Positions 15,333 through 24,512 of a stretch of DNA of 64,000 nucleotides are shown here, piece by piece (position 1 is the first letter of the stretch; every line of letters starts with the position of its first letter). Where the stretch lies: positions 1-64,000 of the forward strand of contig CAIRNX010000028.1 of NCBI GenBank assembly GCA_903880095.1. Direction: 5' to 3'. The position numbers and the translations under genes are program-made. Below the pieces are notes generated by a model. That model saw nothing but the letters and a program-made list of their open reading frames with translations. It did no database searches and was not told where the DNA came from. This stretch comes from an uncultured Micrococcales bacterium. GTDB lineage: Bacteria > Actinomycetota > Actinomycetes > Actinomycetales > Microbacteriaceae.

Positions 15333-16109
15333 TTAGCGATAGATGTTGCTGAGCAAGATGCCGTAAACCACGGCAAAAATGATCCCGAAAATGAAACCCA
15401 GGCCAACGAATACGTAGCCCAGAATCGTTGCAGCCTTAGCCGTGCTCTGGTTCACCGAAGAAATAAGGCCCTGCTTCATCTGGTTCAGCGAGATGTGCCC
15501 AACAATTACTGCAGCAAGAGGCACAAAGAAAGCCAGCACCAGAGCGATCGTTGGCAGGTTGCTCAAAGCGCCGACGTTCACCGGGGTAGCTGACGGCGCT
15601 GAAGAAACGGCGATTGGCTGCCCGGTCATCGGGTCAAAGCGCGGCTGGCGCGTTTCTGGCTGAGGTGCGGCCGATGTCTTGTGAACAAGAAGTCCGATCG
15701 AAAAAAGAATGACGGCGAGGAGTTCAAACCACACAGCGATGTCACCGACCATCGCCCAAACACTTTCAGCTGGGAAAAACGCATTCACGAAGTTAGATCC
15801 CTGCGTCATCCAGTAAACCCCGATACCCAAAGACACAAGAGGGCCAAAGAGCCCTACAAAAAACACGATCCACTTGGCGCTGCGGGCATTGGAACTGGCG
15901 AGACCCCAAACTACGGCAGCAAGGGCGACGAACACGACAACGAATCTGGAAACAATATCCAGCGTTAACAACACATACAGATCGGCAGAAATCTGGCCAA
16001 AATACTTGAGAAGGTAGATGGCTCGCACCGCGTTATCCCAAGAGAGCAAAGCGCTAACCCCGAGCAGAAGAAGCGACACGAAAAGTAGTGGTTGTTTTAT
16101 TGCTCTCAT
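15333..16109 (-). CDS. Membrane protein with C-terminal DUF4190-like domain
   Basis: A 258 aa protein with two membrane blocks. Residues 1-142 hold about four helices. A proline-rich linker (PQPETRQPRFDPMTGQPIAV, about 151-170) follows, then two helices with the DUF4190 pattern AFFVPLAAVIVGHISLNQM and a final ILGYVFVGLGFIFGIIF. The function is unknown; such proteins are frequent in actinobacteria. CAGGGGGA precedes the ATG. It ends 17 bases from the left edge of the znuA promoter region read from the other side, so the two genes are tandem but probably separate units. Confidence 0.7.
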   Translation of the reverse strand: MRAIKQPLLFVSLLLLGVSALLSWDNAVRAIYLLKYFGQISADLYVLLTLDIVSRFVVVFVALAAVVWGLASSNARSAKWIVFFVGLFGPLVSLGIGVYWMTQGSNFVNAFFPAESVWAMVGDIAVWFELLAVILFSIGLLVHKTSAAPQPETRQPRFDPMTGQPIAVSSAPSATPVNVGALSNLPTIALVLAFFVPLAAVIVGHISLNQMKQGLISSVNQSTAKAATILGYVFVGLGFIFGIIFAVVYGILLSNIYR

Positions 16110-16130
16110 GGTTCCCCCTGGATTAACTAA

Positions 16131-17468
16131 TTAGTCGAGCAGCAGCGCTGGCTCTTCGATTACAGATGCGACGTCTTGAACAAATCTCGAGGCAACGTCG
16201 CCGTCAACTACACGGTGATCGAAGGTTGCACCGATTGTGGTTACCTGGCGAACCTGAATCTCGTTGTTGACCACCCAAGGCTTAGGGCGAATCGAGCCGA
16301 GGGCAACGATGGCAACTTCACCTGGGTTCAAGATCGGGGTTCCGGTGTCGACACCGAAAACACCAATGTTGGTGATGGTGATTGTGCCATCCTTCATGTC
16401 GGCAGGAGTGGTCTTGCCTTCACGGGCGGTTGCGGCCAGCTGCTCAATCGCCTTCGCGAGTTCGAGCATCGACATCTTGTCGGCGTCTTTGATGTTCGGA
16501 ACAATCAGGCCGCGAGGGGTTGCAGCGGCGATACCGAAGTTGACGAAGTTGTGAACGATGATCTCTTCGGCTGTGAAGGTCGAGTTCACCATCGGGTTGC
16601 GGCGAATCGCCCAAATCATTGCCTTGGCCATGATTAGTAGCGGAGTGACCTTGACGCCGGCGAAGTCGGTCGAGGCCTTGAGGCGCTTGACGTATTCCAT
16701 GGTTCGAGTGGCGTCGACGTCGACGAAGATGCTCACGTGAGGGGCGGTGAAAGCTGATGAAACCATCGCGTTGGCGATTGCCTTGCGAACACCCTTAACC
16801 GGGATTCGCTCTTCGCGCTCGCTCGGAGGCGCCGGCGTTGTGAGGTTTCTGAACACCTTGGCCTGCGAGGCTCCGCCAACGACGTCTTCGCGAGTGACTT
16901 CGCCGGCAGGGCCGGTGCCGGTCACCTGAGTGAGGTCGACGTTGAGGTCTTTTGCAAGCTTTCGAACAGGAGGCTTAGCGATGACCTTGTCGTAATAGAC
17001 GGGCTCGGCGTCTTGGGTTGTTGAAACCACAGGAATCGCGGTGGTGGCGGGCGCAGCTGCATCGCCGCGGCGACGACGGGTGCCACCAAGCGAGTGAGCG
17101 ACTCCGTAACCAACCAGGTTTGGCTGCTTCTCTTCGGCACTAACGCTTGCCGCTGTGTCGGCAACGGCTTGGTGAGCGGTGGCTGCCTGCTCGGCAACTG
17201 CAACCGCGCTGGTTACAGCGCCATCGGCAACGGTGACGCTGATGATCGGCTTGCCAACCTCGACGGTGTCGCCCTCTTTATAAAGGAGTTCTGAGACGGT
17301 GCCGGCGAAAGGGCAAGGGAGCTCAACGAGAGACTTAGCGGTTTCGATTTCGACGATGATCTGGTTCACTTTGACGGTGTCGCCAGGCTTCACCTTCCAT
17401 GAAACGATCTCGGCTTCGGTTAGGCCTTCGCCGACGTCTGGTAGCGGAAAGTTAGCAATAGTTGACAT
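16131..17468 (-). CDS. 2-oxoacid dehydrogenase E2 (dihydrolipoyl acyltransferase)
   Basis: A 445 aa E2 core of a pyruvate or branched-chain 2-oxoacid dehydrogenase complex. The lipoyl domain is residues 1-78, with the lipoylated Lys in [13 protein letters not shown] flexible linker follows, then the peripheral subunit-binding domain (about 165-200, [14 protein letters not shown]...GTGPAGEV) and the catalytic acyltransferase domain (about 215-445), with the active-site His in FDHRVVDGD. It transfers the acyl group to CoA. Last gene of the E1alpha-E1beta-E2 operon, eight bases after E1beta. No E3 gene follows. Confidence 0.93.
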   Translation of the reverse strand: MSTIANFPLPDVGEGLTEAEIVSWKVKPGDTVKVNQIIVEIETAKSLVELPCPFAGTVSELLYKEGDTVEVGKPIISVTVADGAVTSAVAVAEQAATAHQAVADTAASVSAEEKQPNLVGYGVAHSLGGTRRRRGDAAAPATTAIPVVSTTQDAEPVYYDKVIAKPPVRKLAKDLNVDLTQVTGTGPAGEVTREDVVGGASQAKVFRNLTTPAPPSEREERIPVKGVRKAIANAMVSSAFTAPHVSIFVDVDATRTMEYVKRLKASTDFAGVKVTPLLIMAKAMIWAIRRNPMVNSTFTAEEIIVHNFVNFGIAAATPRGLIVPNIKDADKMSMLELAKAIEQLAATAREGKTTPADMKDGTITITNIGVFGVDTGTPILNPGEVAIVALGSIRPKPWVVNNEIQVRQVTTIGATFDHRVVDGDVASRFVQDVASVIEEPALLLD

Positions 17469-17476
17469 CGAGACTC

Positions 17477-18460
17477 CTAATAAGCCAATGCTCGGTCGAC
17501 GGCTTCGAGAATGCGGTCGGCGTCGGGGAGGAACATCTCTTCGAGCTTGGCAGAAGGGTAAGGAACATCGAAGCCACCCACGCGAAGCACAGGGGCTTCG
17601 AGATGGTAGAAAGCCTCTTCGGTGATTCGTGCCGAGATTTCGCTCGAGATGCTGAGGTTGGTGCTGTCTTCGTGGGCGACGACGAGGCGTCCGGTCTTCT
17701 TAACCGAGTTGATGATCGTGCCAAAGTCGATTGGGCTGAGCGAGCGAAGGTCGATGACTTCGATGCTGGTGCCTTCTTCGGCCGCAAGCTCTGCTGCTTG
17801 AAGGGCGGTAGCAACCATCGGGCCATAAGTGGCGAGGGTCACGTTGGTGCCTTCGCGAAGAACGCGGGCCTGGTAGGTCGGCTGAGGCGGGGCGTCGAGG
17901 TTTACCGGGCCCTTCTGCCAGTAGCGACGCTTCGGCTCGAAGAACATAACCGGGTCGGTCGAGGCTATTGCCTCCTGAATCATCCAGTAGGCGTCGTTTG
18001 GGTTGCTCGGGGTGAGCACTCGAAGACCGGCGGTTCTGGCGAAGTAACCTTCGGGGCTTTCAGAGTGGTGTTCGACCGCGCCGATGCCGCCGCCGTAAGG
18101 CACGCGAATGACCACCGGCATAGTCATGTAACCCTCTGAGCGGTTCTGAAGTTTTGCAAGCTGGCTGGTGATCTGGTTGAAGGCCGGAAAAATGAAGCCG
18201 TCAAACTGAATCTCGGCAACCGGGCGGTAGCCACGCATTGCCAGGCCGATCGCCGTGCCAACGATGCCGGCCTCGGCGATTGGCGAGTTGAAAACTCGCT
18301 TCTGGCCGAACTCTGCGTGAAGGCCCTCGGTAACGCGAAAAACGCCACCAAGCTGGGCAATGTCTTGGCCAAACACGAGAACCTTCTCGTTGTCGGTTAG
18401 CGCCTTGCGAAGGCCCGCGGTGATTGCCTTAGCGATCGAGAGTTCAACGATGTTGCTCAT
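17477..18460 (-). CDS. 2-oxoacid dehydrogenase E1 beta subunit
   Basis: A 327 aa beta subunit of the thiamine-diphosphate-dependent E1. Family blocks seen: [40 protein letters not shown] at the N-terminus, [19 protein letters not shown], and [22 protein letters not shown]. The Glu in [10 protein letters not shown] activates the cofactor. ATG 18460 is chosen because it overlaps the E1 alpha stop by four bases (ATGA), indicating translational coupling; the longer reading from 18502 would run inside E1 alpha. Confidence 0.94.
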   Translation of the reverse strand: MSNIVELSIAKAITAGLRKALTDNEKVLVFGQDIAQLGGVFRVTEGLHAEFGQKRVFNSPIAEAGIVGTAIGLAMRGYRPVAEIQFDGFIFPAFNQITSQLAKLQNRSEGYMTMPVVIRVPYGGGIGAVEHHSESPEGYFARTAGLRVLTPSNPNDAYWMIQEAIASTDPVMFFEPKRRYWQKGPVNLDAPPQPTYQARVLREGTNVTLATYGPMVATALQAAELAAEEGTSIEVIDLRSLSPIDFGTIINSVKKTGRLVVAHEDSTNLSISSEISARITEEAFYHLEAPVLRVGGFDVPYPSAKLEEMFLPDADRILEAVDRALAY

Positions 18461-19584
18461 TCGTTGCCCTCCCCGAAAGATGCTTCGTAGCGCTTGAGCC
18501 ATTCGAACTGCTCATCAATGCGCGGGTGCGGCTCAGAGTAAACGTGATTGAACATGTTCTCAAGCGGAGGTTCTGTTAGTGCGAAAGTTGCGTCGCGAAT
18601 CTCTGTCGCCAGGGCCTCACCGGCTGCCTCAACTTCGGCGAAGAAGTCTTCGCCAACGCCTTGGCGGCGAAGGAACTTTTCGAAACGCTTCAGCGGGTCG
18701 CGGGCAACCCAATGGTCAACCTCGGCCTGGTCGCGGTATTTGGTCGGGTCATCGCTCGAGGTGTGAGCACCGATTCGATAGGTGAGTGCCTCGATAAAGA
18801 ACGGGCCGCTGCCTTCGCGGGCGTCGTCCATGTGCTTCGCGGTTACCGCGTAACTTGCGAGGACGTCGTTGCCGTCGATGCGAACGCCAGGAACACCGAA
18901 GCCGGCCCCGCGTTTAAAAAGAGGCACGGTGGTTTGCGAAGCGCTTGGGCTTGAGATTGCCCACTGGTTGTTTTGGCAGAAGTAGACGAGTGGGCTCTTG
19001 TTGTTTGCGGCAAACAGGAACGATTCAGAAACTTCACCCTCGGCTGTTGCGCCGTCGCCAACGTAGGTGATCACGGCGAGGTCTTCCTCTTTATTGCCGG
19101 TGCCAACTTTGCCGTCGAAGGCGACGCCCATGGCATAGCCGGTGGCGTGCAAGGTCTGGGTGCCAAGCACGATTGCGTAAAGGTGAAAGCGAGTCTCTTC
19201 TGGGTTCCAGCCACCATGGTTCACACCGCGAAGCATTTTCAGAATCGACATCAGCTCGATGCCATGGGTGATCGCTACACCATGTTCGCGGTAGCTAGGG
19301 AAGATGTGGTCGTTGCCGCGCACTCCGTAGCCCGAGCCGATCTGAGCTGCCTCCTGGCCAATGGCCGGAATCCATAGGCCGAGCTGACCCTGACGCTGAA
19401 GTGCGTGGGCTTCTACGTCGAAACGACGCATGCGAGCCATGTCGCGATAAAACTTTAGATAGTCGGCCTCGGTTAGGGCATCGAGGTACTTGCCATAGGC
19501 TTCTAGGCCCTTGGGCACACCGAACTCTCCCTCAGGGTTCAGAAACTGAACCATGGGAACGCTGTTTGAGTCTTGCGCGGTCAC
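18457..19584 (-). CDS. pdhA: 2-oxoacid dehydrogenase E1 alpha subunit
   Basis: A 375 aa E1 alpha subunit that binds thiamine diphosphate through GDGATAEGEVSESFLFAANN (Mg-binding GDG...N motif, about residues 155-180). It decarboxylates a 2-oxoacid and passes the acyl group to E2 lipoate. The phosphate-contacting SQTT loop and HTSSDDP loop are intact. Sequence alone does not tell pyruvate from branched-chain substrates. GTG 19584 is preferred: TAAATT stands seven bases before it (leaderless pattern); TTG 19593 and ATG 19554 are also in frame. The divergent holin-like gene starts 38 bases away. Confidence 0.9.
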   Translation of the reverse strand: MTAQDSNSVPMVQFLNPEGEFGVPKGLEAYGKYLDALTEADYLKFYRDMARMRRFDVEAHALQRQGQLGLWIPAIGQEAAQIGSGYGVRGNDHIFPSYREHGVAITHGIELMSILKMLRGVNHGGWNPEETRFHLYAIVLGTQTLHATGYAMGVAFDGKVGTGNKEEDLAVITYVGDGATAEGEVSESFLFAANNKSPLVYFCQNNQWAISSPSASQTTVPLFKRGAGFGVPGVRIDGNDVLASYAVTAKHMDDAREGSGPFFIEALTYRIGAHTSSDDPTKYRDQAEVDHWVARDPLKRFEKFLRRQGVGEDFFAEVEAAGEALATEIRDATFALTEPPLENMFNHVYSEPHPRIDEQFEWLKRYEASFGEGNE

Positions 19585-19622
19585 GAAGACCAATTTACTT
19601 GGTCTAGTGGCACAATGCTCAT

Positions 19623-20054
19623 ATGAAGCGTTTTCTTATTACGACTGTGGTCAATGCAATCGGCCTTTACGTGGTCACTTTGCTGATTCCAGCAATTCAC
19701 CTTGTGCCTTACGGCGGCGCCAACCTTTGGGCCAAGATCGGCTCGTTCCTTGTGGTCGCTGCAATCTTTGGCCTTGTGAACTCAATCATTCGACCAATCG
19801 TCAAGGTGGTGGCGTTCCCGATCTATCTACTGACCTTCGGTTTGATTTCGGTTGTGATCAACGGCGCTCTGCTACTTTTCGTGGCTTGGCTTTCGAGCCT
19901 CTTCGCCGAACAGGTTTTCACGATCGATGGCTTCACCCGCGAAGGGCTAACCATTCAGTCGCTCGGTTGGGCGATTCTTGGTTCGCTGATCATGAGCGTG
20001 TTCTCGATGATTGCAAAGTCGATCACCAAGAAGAAGCCCACAAGCGCAAGCTAG
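19623..20054 (+). CDS. Phage-holin-4-2-like (YvlD/DUF360) membrane protein
   Basis: A 143 aa protein with four hydrophobic helices, beginning MKRFLITTVVNAIGLYVVTLLIPAI and carrying the family motif GLVNSIIRPIVKVVAFPIYLLTFGLISVVING. Pfam names the family after a mycobacteriophage holin, but most members are chromosomal housekeeping membrane proteins of unknown role; no phage genes are nearby. A CACAAT box lies six bases before the ATG. The stop overlaps the convergent hydrolase gene by four bases. Confidence 0.82.
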   Translation: MKRFLITTVVNAIGLYVVTLLIPAIHLVPYGGANLWAKIGSFLVVAAIFGLVNSIIRPIVKVVAFPIYLLTFGLISVVINGALLLFVAWLSSLFAEQVFTIDGFTREGLTIQSLGWAILGSLIMSVFSMIAKSITKKKPTSAS

Positions 20055-21241
20055 CGAGTGAACTCGAAGGTTTCTGCCTTCACAAGACTTCCGTTCGAGA
20101 ATTGACCGAGTATAAGTTCGCGCAGGCGGCTGACTCCTTTGAGTTGTGTGCCGTCAACCATTGCCAAGGTTTCGCAGTAGCGGCTTAGCTCATGCGCCTC
20201 GAGTGCCGGTGCCCCGACTGGCAGGCTCGCCTCGCGCGAAACCGTCGCCCAGTTTTGAGTCAACGGGTTGCTCTCGCCGGTCGCCGCAGGCACCGGGTCG
20301 TTGCTGTGTTGAATCGATAAAACGGGGACGCCCGCAGGAACATGAACCTGACCAACCGGTGAGCCGATCGTGATCACACCCGAAACATCGAAGCCACCTT
20401 GGGCCGCGAGCTGAGCCGCGGCGATGCCGCCGAGCGAATAGCCGGCGAAGATCACGTTGGAATCTTTTGCGCCGGCTTGGTCGAGCGCCGAGGTGATTGC
20501 CTTGAGTAGTTGCGAATGTTTGGGGTCGGTAACCAGAGCGATGTCGGTGGTGGCATCGAAAGGGTTTTCGCCCGCGATTGGCGAGAGGCTTTGAGTGCCT
20601 GGCAGATAAACCAAGAGGGTTCGCTGCCCATTGCCAGCTAAATAGGTTTCAACCCGAATCTGCTTTTTGGCTTCGTTGACCTCGTAAAGCCTCGATCCGA
20701 TTTCGGAAAGCGTTTTGACCGGTTGTCTCTGCAGTGTTGGTAGCAGGCGATAACCAACCTTTTTGTCTTTCAAGGCACCAAGGTTTTGGGCTGAGTCGGC
20801 AACCTTGCCAAGGTCGGTGCTCGACGCGAGCAAGAGGGTCGACTGCGAACCAAAGTCGCCTGGTGCAAACTGCGCCAAACCGAAGGCGACAAAACCGCCG
20901 GTTCTAATTTGGTCCAGAGTCACCTGGGGTAAAAGCCTGAGAAGCCAAGGGTGGTCTCGCAAGGCATGGCCAACAGCTTCAAGCGAGTGCGCCACCTTGG
21001 CATCGGCGCTGAAATAGTTTTCGGCAGCGAAGGCGAGCGCGAGGCGCGTTTTGTGGATGCGGTATTCGATGCTTGGCAGCGCTGCGTCAACCTGCGCTCG
21101 CTCGATTGGGTTAGGCAGCAGGTGCAAAATTCGCCCAAAGAGTTCGTCGCCCACCGCACCCAGCTGGCCGGCAACCCGATCAATCTCGGCCCTACTGGCA
21201 ACCACCGCTGGGTCTCCCCCGTAACCGACTAACCCAGCCAC
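20051..21241 (-). CDS. Alpha/beta hydrolase, coupled to an upstream WXG-like mini-protein
   Basis: A 396 aa protein. The first about 150 residues are helical, and a C-terminal alpha/beta hydrolase domain follows. The nucleophile is Ser269 in GYSLGG; Asp in HSNDPVP (about 315) and His in EAHELSRY (about 350) can complete the triad. The layout recalls actinobacterial DUF1023-type hydrolases that follow WXG100-like helices. GTG 21241 is chosen because it lies inside the stop region of the small ORF 21229-21405 (13-base overlap), implying coupled translation. Frames extending to 21310 or 21628 run through the small gene and purB promoter and are not supported. No signal peptide is seen. Confidence 0.7.
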   Translation of the reverse strand: MAGLVGYGGDPAVVASRAEIDRVAGQLGAVGDELFGRILHLLPNPIERAQVDAALPSIEYRIHKTRLALAFAAENYFSADAKVAHSLEAVGHALRDHPWLLRLLPQVTLDQIRTGGFVAFGLAQFAPGDFGSQSTLLLASSTDLGKVADSAQNLGALKDKKVGYRLLPTLQRQPVKTLSEIGSRLYEVNEAKKQIRVETYLAGNGQRTLLVYLPGTQSLSPIAGENPFDATTDIALVTDPKHSQLLKAITSALDQAGAKDSNVIFAGYSLGGIAAAQLAAQGGFDVSGVITIGSPVGQVHVPAGVPVLSIQHSNDPVPAATGESNPLTQNWATVSREASLPVGAPALEAHELSRYCETLAMVDGTQLKGVSRLRELILGQFSNGSLVKAETFEFTR

Positions 21242-21405
21242 GGCAACGCGATCAGGCTGGCACGAAGTCTGTGCAGTTCGTCCACGAGTTTTTGTATTTC
21301 TGCTTGGCATGCTCTCGCCGCCGAACCCCTCCACAGGTGTGCCTCTGGCAGAGCCCCGTGAAGTTTTGCGATGAGAGAAACGAGTTCTTGATCCACTAGT
21401 GTCAT
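21229..21405 (-). CDS. Small WXG100-like helical protein
   Basis: A 58 aa protein beginning MTLVDQELVSLIAKLH. The WRG turn in HLWRGSAARACQAEIQKLV, with regularly spaced hydrophobics on either side, resembles the WxG hairpin of ESAT-6/WXG100 proteins, but the protein is shorter than the usual 95-100 aa. It overlaps the hydrolase gene by 13 bases in another frame. No ESX secretion gene is in the window. The function is unknown; it may be the N-terminal helical module of the hydrolase made as a separate chain. Confidence 0.5.
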   Translation of the reverse strand: MTLVDQELVSLIAKLHGALPEAHLWRGSAARACQAEIQKLVDELHRLRASLIALPWLG

Positions 21406-21483
21406 GCGCAAAAGACTGCCGAGTTTTAGGCCCAACTGCACCCAAACCCGTTGGCTGGTGGATAACTAGGGCAAAATAGTTAT

Positions 21484-22875
21484 GTGACCAATCTCTCGCC
21501 GCAACCACTCTCACCGCTCGATGGCCGTTACCGCTCTGCGGTCGGAACCTTGGGCGAATACCTGAGCGAGGCCGGCCTAAACCGCGCCCGCATTCACGTT
21601 GAAGTTGAGTGGCTGATCCAGTTAGCAAACCGCGCCCTGCTCGGCACTGCCAACCCGGTTCTTGTGCCTGAGGCAGAGCAGTTGCGCAAGCTGGCCACCG
21701 ACTTCTCTGACGAAGACGTTGCCGAACTAGCCGCCACCGAGGCTGTCACCAAGCACGACGTCAAAGCCGTCGAGTACTTCATTCGCAACGCCCTAACCAA
21801 GCTGGGCCGCGAAGACCTTCACGAACTGACCCACTTTGGTTGCACAAGCGAAGATATCAACAACCTCTCTTATGCCCTAACCGTCAAAGACGCCGTTAAT
21901 AACGTCTGGCTGCCAAAAGCTAAGGTCATGGTCGCCAAGCTCGATGAGCTCGCTAAGAAGTACGTTGACGCAGCGATGCTTTCACGCACCCACGGTCAGC
22001 CGGCTACCCCAACAACGATGGGCAAAGAGCTTGCCGTTTTCGTTCACCGCCTAAACCGCCAAATTGCTCGCATCGAAAACAGCGAATACCTTGGCAAGTT
22101 TTCTGGAGCCACCGGCACCTTCTCGGCCCACGTTGTTGCGGCACCAGATGTCGACTGGGTCAAACAGTCACAAGACTTCGTGAAGGCTCTTGGCCTGACC
22201 TGGAACCCGCTAACCACCCAGATTGAATCACACGACTGGCAGGCCGAGCTTTACTCTCGCATTGCCCTGTTCAACCGAATTCTGCACAACCTCTGCACCG
22301 ACATCTGGAGCTACATCTCGGTCGGCTACTTCAAGCAGATCCCTCAGCCTGGCGCAACCGGTTCTTCGACCATGCCTCACAAGATCAACCCGATTCGATT
22401 CGAAAACGCAGAGTCAAACCTCGAACTTTCGAACGCAATCTTGGACTCGCTCGCAGCAACCTTGGTGACCAGCCGCCTGCAACGTGACCTCACCGACTCC
22501 TCTTCGCAGCGCAACATCGGCCTCGGCTTTGGCCACAGCATGTTGGCGCTCGACAATGTGACCCGCGGTTTGGGTGAAGTCGAGCTTTCGGCGGGCGCCC
22601 TCGAATCAGACCTGCTCGACAACTGGGAGGTTCTCGGCGAAGCGATTCAGACCGTGATTCGTGCCGAAGTTGCCGCTGGTCGCTCGCAGATTGCCGACCC
22701 GTACGCTCTTCTAAAAGACCTAACCCGCGGCAAGCGTATTGGTCACCAAGAGTTGATTGAGTTCGTTACCGGGCTAGACATCTCGCAGGAGGCGAAGGAT
22801 CGTCTGATTGCTTTGCGACCAAACACGTACACCGGTCTTGCTGCCGAACTAGCTACGCGCTTCGGCGCTAAGTAA
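21484..22875 (+). CDS. purB: Adenylosuccinate lyase
   Basis: A 463 aa fumarase/aspartase-superfamily enzyme of purine synthesis; it removes fumarate from SAICAR and adenylosuccinate. Signatures: KHDVKAVEYFI (about 91-101), the catalytic-His strand SRTHGQPATPTTMGKE, and the flexible Ser loop GSSTMPHKINPIRFEN (about 290-305). GTG start, with a CAAAAT -10-like box six bases before it, so it is probably leaderless. The last 27 bases overlap the 3' end of the convergent epimerase gene. Confidence 0.95.
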   Translation: MTNLSPQPLSPLDGRYRSAVGTLGEYLSEAGLNRARIHVEVEWLIQLANRALLGTANPVLVPEAEQLRKLATDFSDEDVAELAATEAVTKHDVKAVEYFIRNALTKLGREDLHELTHFGCTSEDINNLSYALTVKDAVNNVWLPKAKVMVAKLDELAKKYVDAAMLSRTHGQPATPTTMGKELAVFVHRLNRQIARIENSEYLGKFSGATGTFSAHVVAAPDVDWVKQSQDFVKALGLTWNPLTTQIESHDWQAELYSRIALFNRILHNLCTDIWSYISVGYFKQIPQPGATGSSTMPHKINPIRFENAESNLELSNAILDSLAATLVTSRLQRDLTDSSSQRNIGLGFGHSMLALDNVTRGLGEVELSAGALESDLLDNWEVLGEAIQTVIRAEVAAGRSQIADPYALLKDLTRGKRIGHQELIEFVTGLDISQEAKDRLIALRPNTYTGLAAELATRFGAK

Positions 22876-23772
22876 GTCTTTTAGCGCCGCCTCAAGTTCT
22901 GGGTATTGAAAAGCAAACCCATTTTTCTGTAATTTCGTGGGCACTGCTCTGCGACCGGTTAAGGCAAGTGCGGGGTCGGTTCGAAATAGCAACCAAGCGC
23001 CGATTCGAATTGCCATTGCAGGTGTTGGCGGCGTCCAAGGTCTATGGAGCAGCGACCTTAATGTTTTCATCAGGGTGTCGTTGGTGACCGGGTTTGGGCT
23101 GGTCAGGTGAATCTCCCCGAAAATCGTCTCGTCTCCAATGATGTGCTCTAGGGCACCAATGAAGTCGTCGAAGTGGATCCACGAAACCCATTGCTTGCCA
23201 GAGGCAACCCTGCCGCCGAGAAAGAGTTTGGTGATCCTAACAAGACGATCTAGGGCGGGCGTGTGACGCTGCAGAACAACTGCGGTGCGGAGAATTGCGA
23301 CACGTTGGCTGCCTGACCCACTAGCCGCAGCTTCCCACGCGCGAGCCACCCCCGCCATCTGGCGCGGGCCGCTAGCTGGTTGAGCCGTTTCGTCTAGTTC
23401 TAGGTTTCCGGCATCGCCATAGATTGCCAAAGTGCTCATCTGTAGCCAAAGCTTTGGGGCGCCAAACTTTCGAGCAGCATGCACGAGGGCTTTGGTTGGT
23501 TCAACGCGTGAGCTTGCCAGCAAGTCAACGTTTTTGATAGTTGGCACTTTGTCTACAAGCTCGCCAGCTAAGTTCAGCAAAATCGCGCCTTTTAGCGATC
23601 GACCCCATGACGCTTCAACGCTTCGCCCGTTCCAAACGAGCTGTTTGAATCGTGAGATTGGTTTTATCTTGCGGGTCAGAATGGTTACGTCGTAACCTCG
23701 CGTAGCGAAGTGGTTTGCCACACCTTGGCCGAGGGCTCCAGAGCCACCGGCGATTACCAGCCGCTGCTGCAT
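22849..23772 (-). CDS. TIGR01777-family NAD(P)-dependent epimerase
   Basis: A 307 aa extended short-chain dehydrogenase. The Rossmann motif GGSGALGQGVANHF (about 9-22) binds NAD(P). LLNLAGE is the second block, QMSTLAIYGDAGNLELDE the third, and the C-terminal DUF1731-like segment reads RRAVPTKLQKNGFAFQYPELEAALKDLL. Relatives include the cell-division-linked YfcH group; the substrate is unknown. The Tyr of the usual YxxxK site is in the IYGD segment. It overlaps purB convergently by 27 bases. Confidence 0.85.
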   Translation of the reverse strand: MQQRLVIAGGSGALGQGVANHFATRGYDVTILTRKIKPISRFKQLVWNGRSVEASWGRSLKGAILLNLAGELVDKVPTIKNVDLLASSRVEPTKALVHAARKFGAPKLWLQMSTLAIYGDAGNLELDETAQPASGPRQMAGVARAWEAAASGSGSQRVAILRTAVVLQRHTPALDRLVRITKLFLGGRVASGKQWVSWIHFDDFIGALEHIIGDETIFGEIHLTSPNPVTNDTLMKTLRSLLHRPWTPPTPAMAIRIGAWLLFRTDPALALTGRRAVPTKLQKNGFAFQYPELEAALKDLLSAEARS

Positions 23773-23777
23773 AATGG

Positions 23778-24002
23778 CTACTTAAGTCGAGGCTCGTTTG
23801 GGTCTTGAGGCTCAGCCCCACGCATGCTCAGGTCGAGGGTTGCGATTGCAACCAAGACGACGATGAAGGCGAGGCCGCCAGCGATCAGCGACTTACCAAG
23901 ATCGCGCAAGCCGCCCCAAGCGATGAAGCCGGTTATTACCCCAGCGATTGCCGAAAGGGTTAGGTAGACGCGCACGCCGAGAAGCTTTTTGATGGGGGCC
24001 AT
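23778..24002 (-). CDS. Small two-helix membrane protein
   Basis: A 74 aa protein with two hydrophobic segments (about 12-30 and 38-56) and a Pro/Glu-rich charged tail (PQDPNEPRLK). I do not recognise it. TAGGCT lies six bases before the ATG, a clear leaderless pattern, so it starts its own transcript. The epimerase begins five bases after its stop and is probably co-transcribed. Confidence 0.65.
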   Translation of the reverse strand: MAPIKKLLGVRVYLTLSAIAGVITGFIAWGGLRDLGKSLIAGGLAFIVVLVAIATLDLSMRGAEPQDPNEPRLK

Positions 24003-24011
24003 GTTGCTAGC

Positions 24012-24512
24012 CTAATCCTGTTTTAGTGGCTTGGGCCCGGTGGCATCGATGCCCCAGTGAACTGCCAGGATTCCGCAGTAGGCACCGAAGATGCCGATCG
24101 AGCCGATTGTGTCTGGGCCGACGAATGCGAATAGCGACCAAACCACTGCGTGAAGTGACCAGTTGATGATGTGGCTGGTGTTTTGTTTCTTAAACCAGCC
24201 GTTGCGAAAGTTGACTGCGGTTTCTGAGAGCAACTGAAAGAGCGTCGCAATCAGCACGAGCATGTAGAAGGCGTCGTCGAGGTTAGGCAGTTTGCCCATT
24301 AGCGAGGCGAAGGTGATGGCGAGCACCAAACCAATAAGGTTTAGCGAGGCCACGAAACCGCGGTGGCGGTTGGCGACTGTCTCTATGCCAAAAACCAGGA
24401 CGGCGAACACCAAAACGGCGATGACTGCAACGCCCGAGTTGCCTCGGTTGAAGATTGCGCCAGATGCGCCTACCGCGGCCGCAAGGGCTTTGCCTGCTTG
24501 AAGCTTGTTCAT
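24012..24512 (-). CDS. Polytopic membrane protein, unknown function
   Basis: A 166 aa protein with about five hydrophobic helices (IFNRGNSGVAVIAVLVFAVLVFG, LIGLVLAITFASL, AFYMLVLIATLFQLL, HAVVWSLFAFVG, IFGAYCGILAVHWG). I do not recognise the family. Its ATG overlaps the dnaB stop as TAATG, so it is translated together with dnaB. Nothing in the sequence suggests a role in replication. Confidence 0.65.
   Translation of the reverse strand: MNKLQAGKALAAAVGASGAIFNRGNSGVAVIAVLVFAVLVFGIETVANRHRGFVASLNLIGLVLAITFASLMGKLPNLDDAFYMLVLIATLFQLLSETAVNFRNGWFKKQNTSHIINWSLHAVVWSLFAFVGPDTIGSIGIFGAYCGILAVHWGIDATGPKPLKQD

Noticed and set aside
19623-20054. Prophage signal from the holin-like gene
   Set aside because: The family name is historical; no integrase, terminase or structural phage gene, and no att repeat, is seen in the window.
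21242-21628. Extended N-terminus of the alpha/beta hydrolase frame
   Set aside because: The added region is Arg/Gly-rich nonsense, runs across the small WXG-like gene and the purB start, and lacks a ribosome site.
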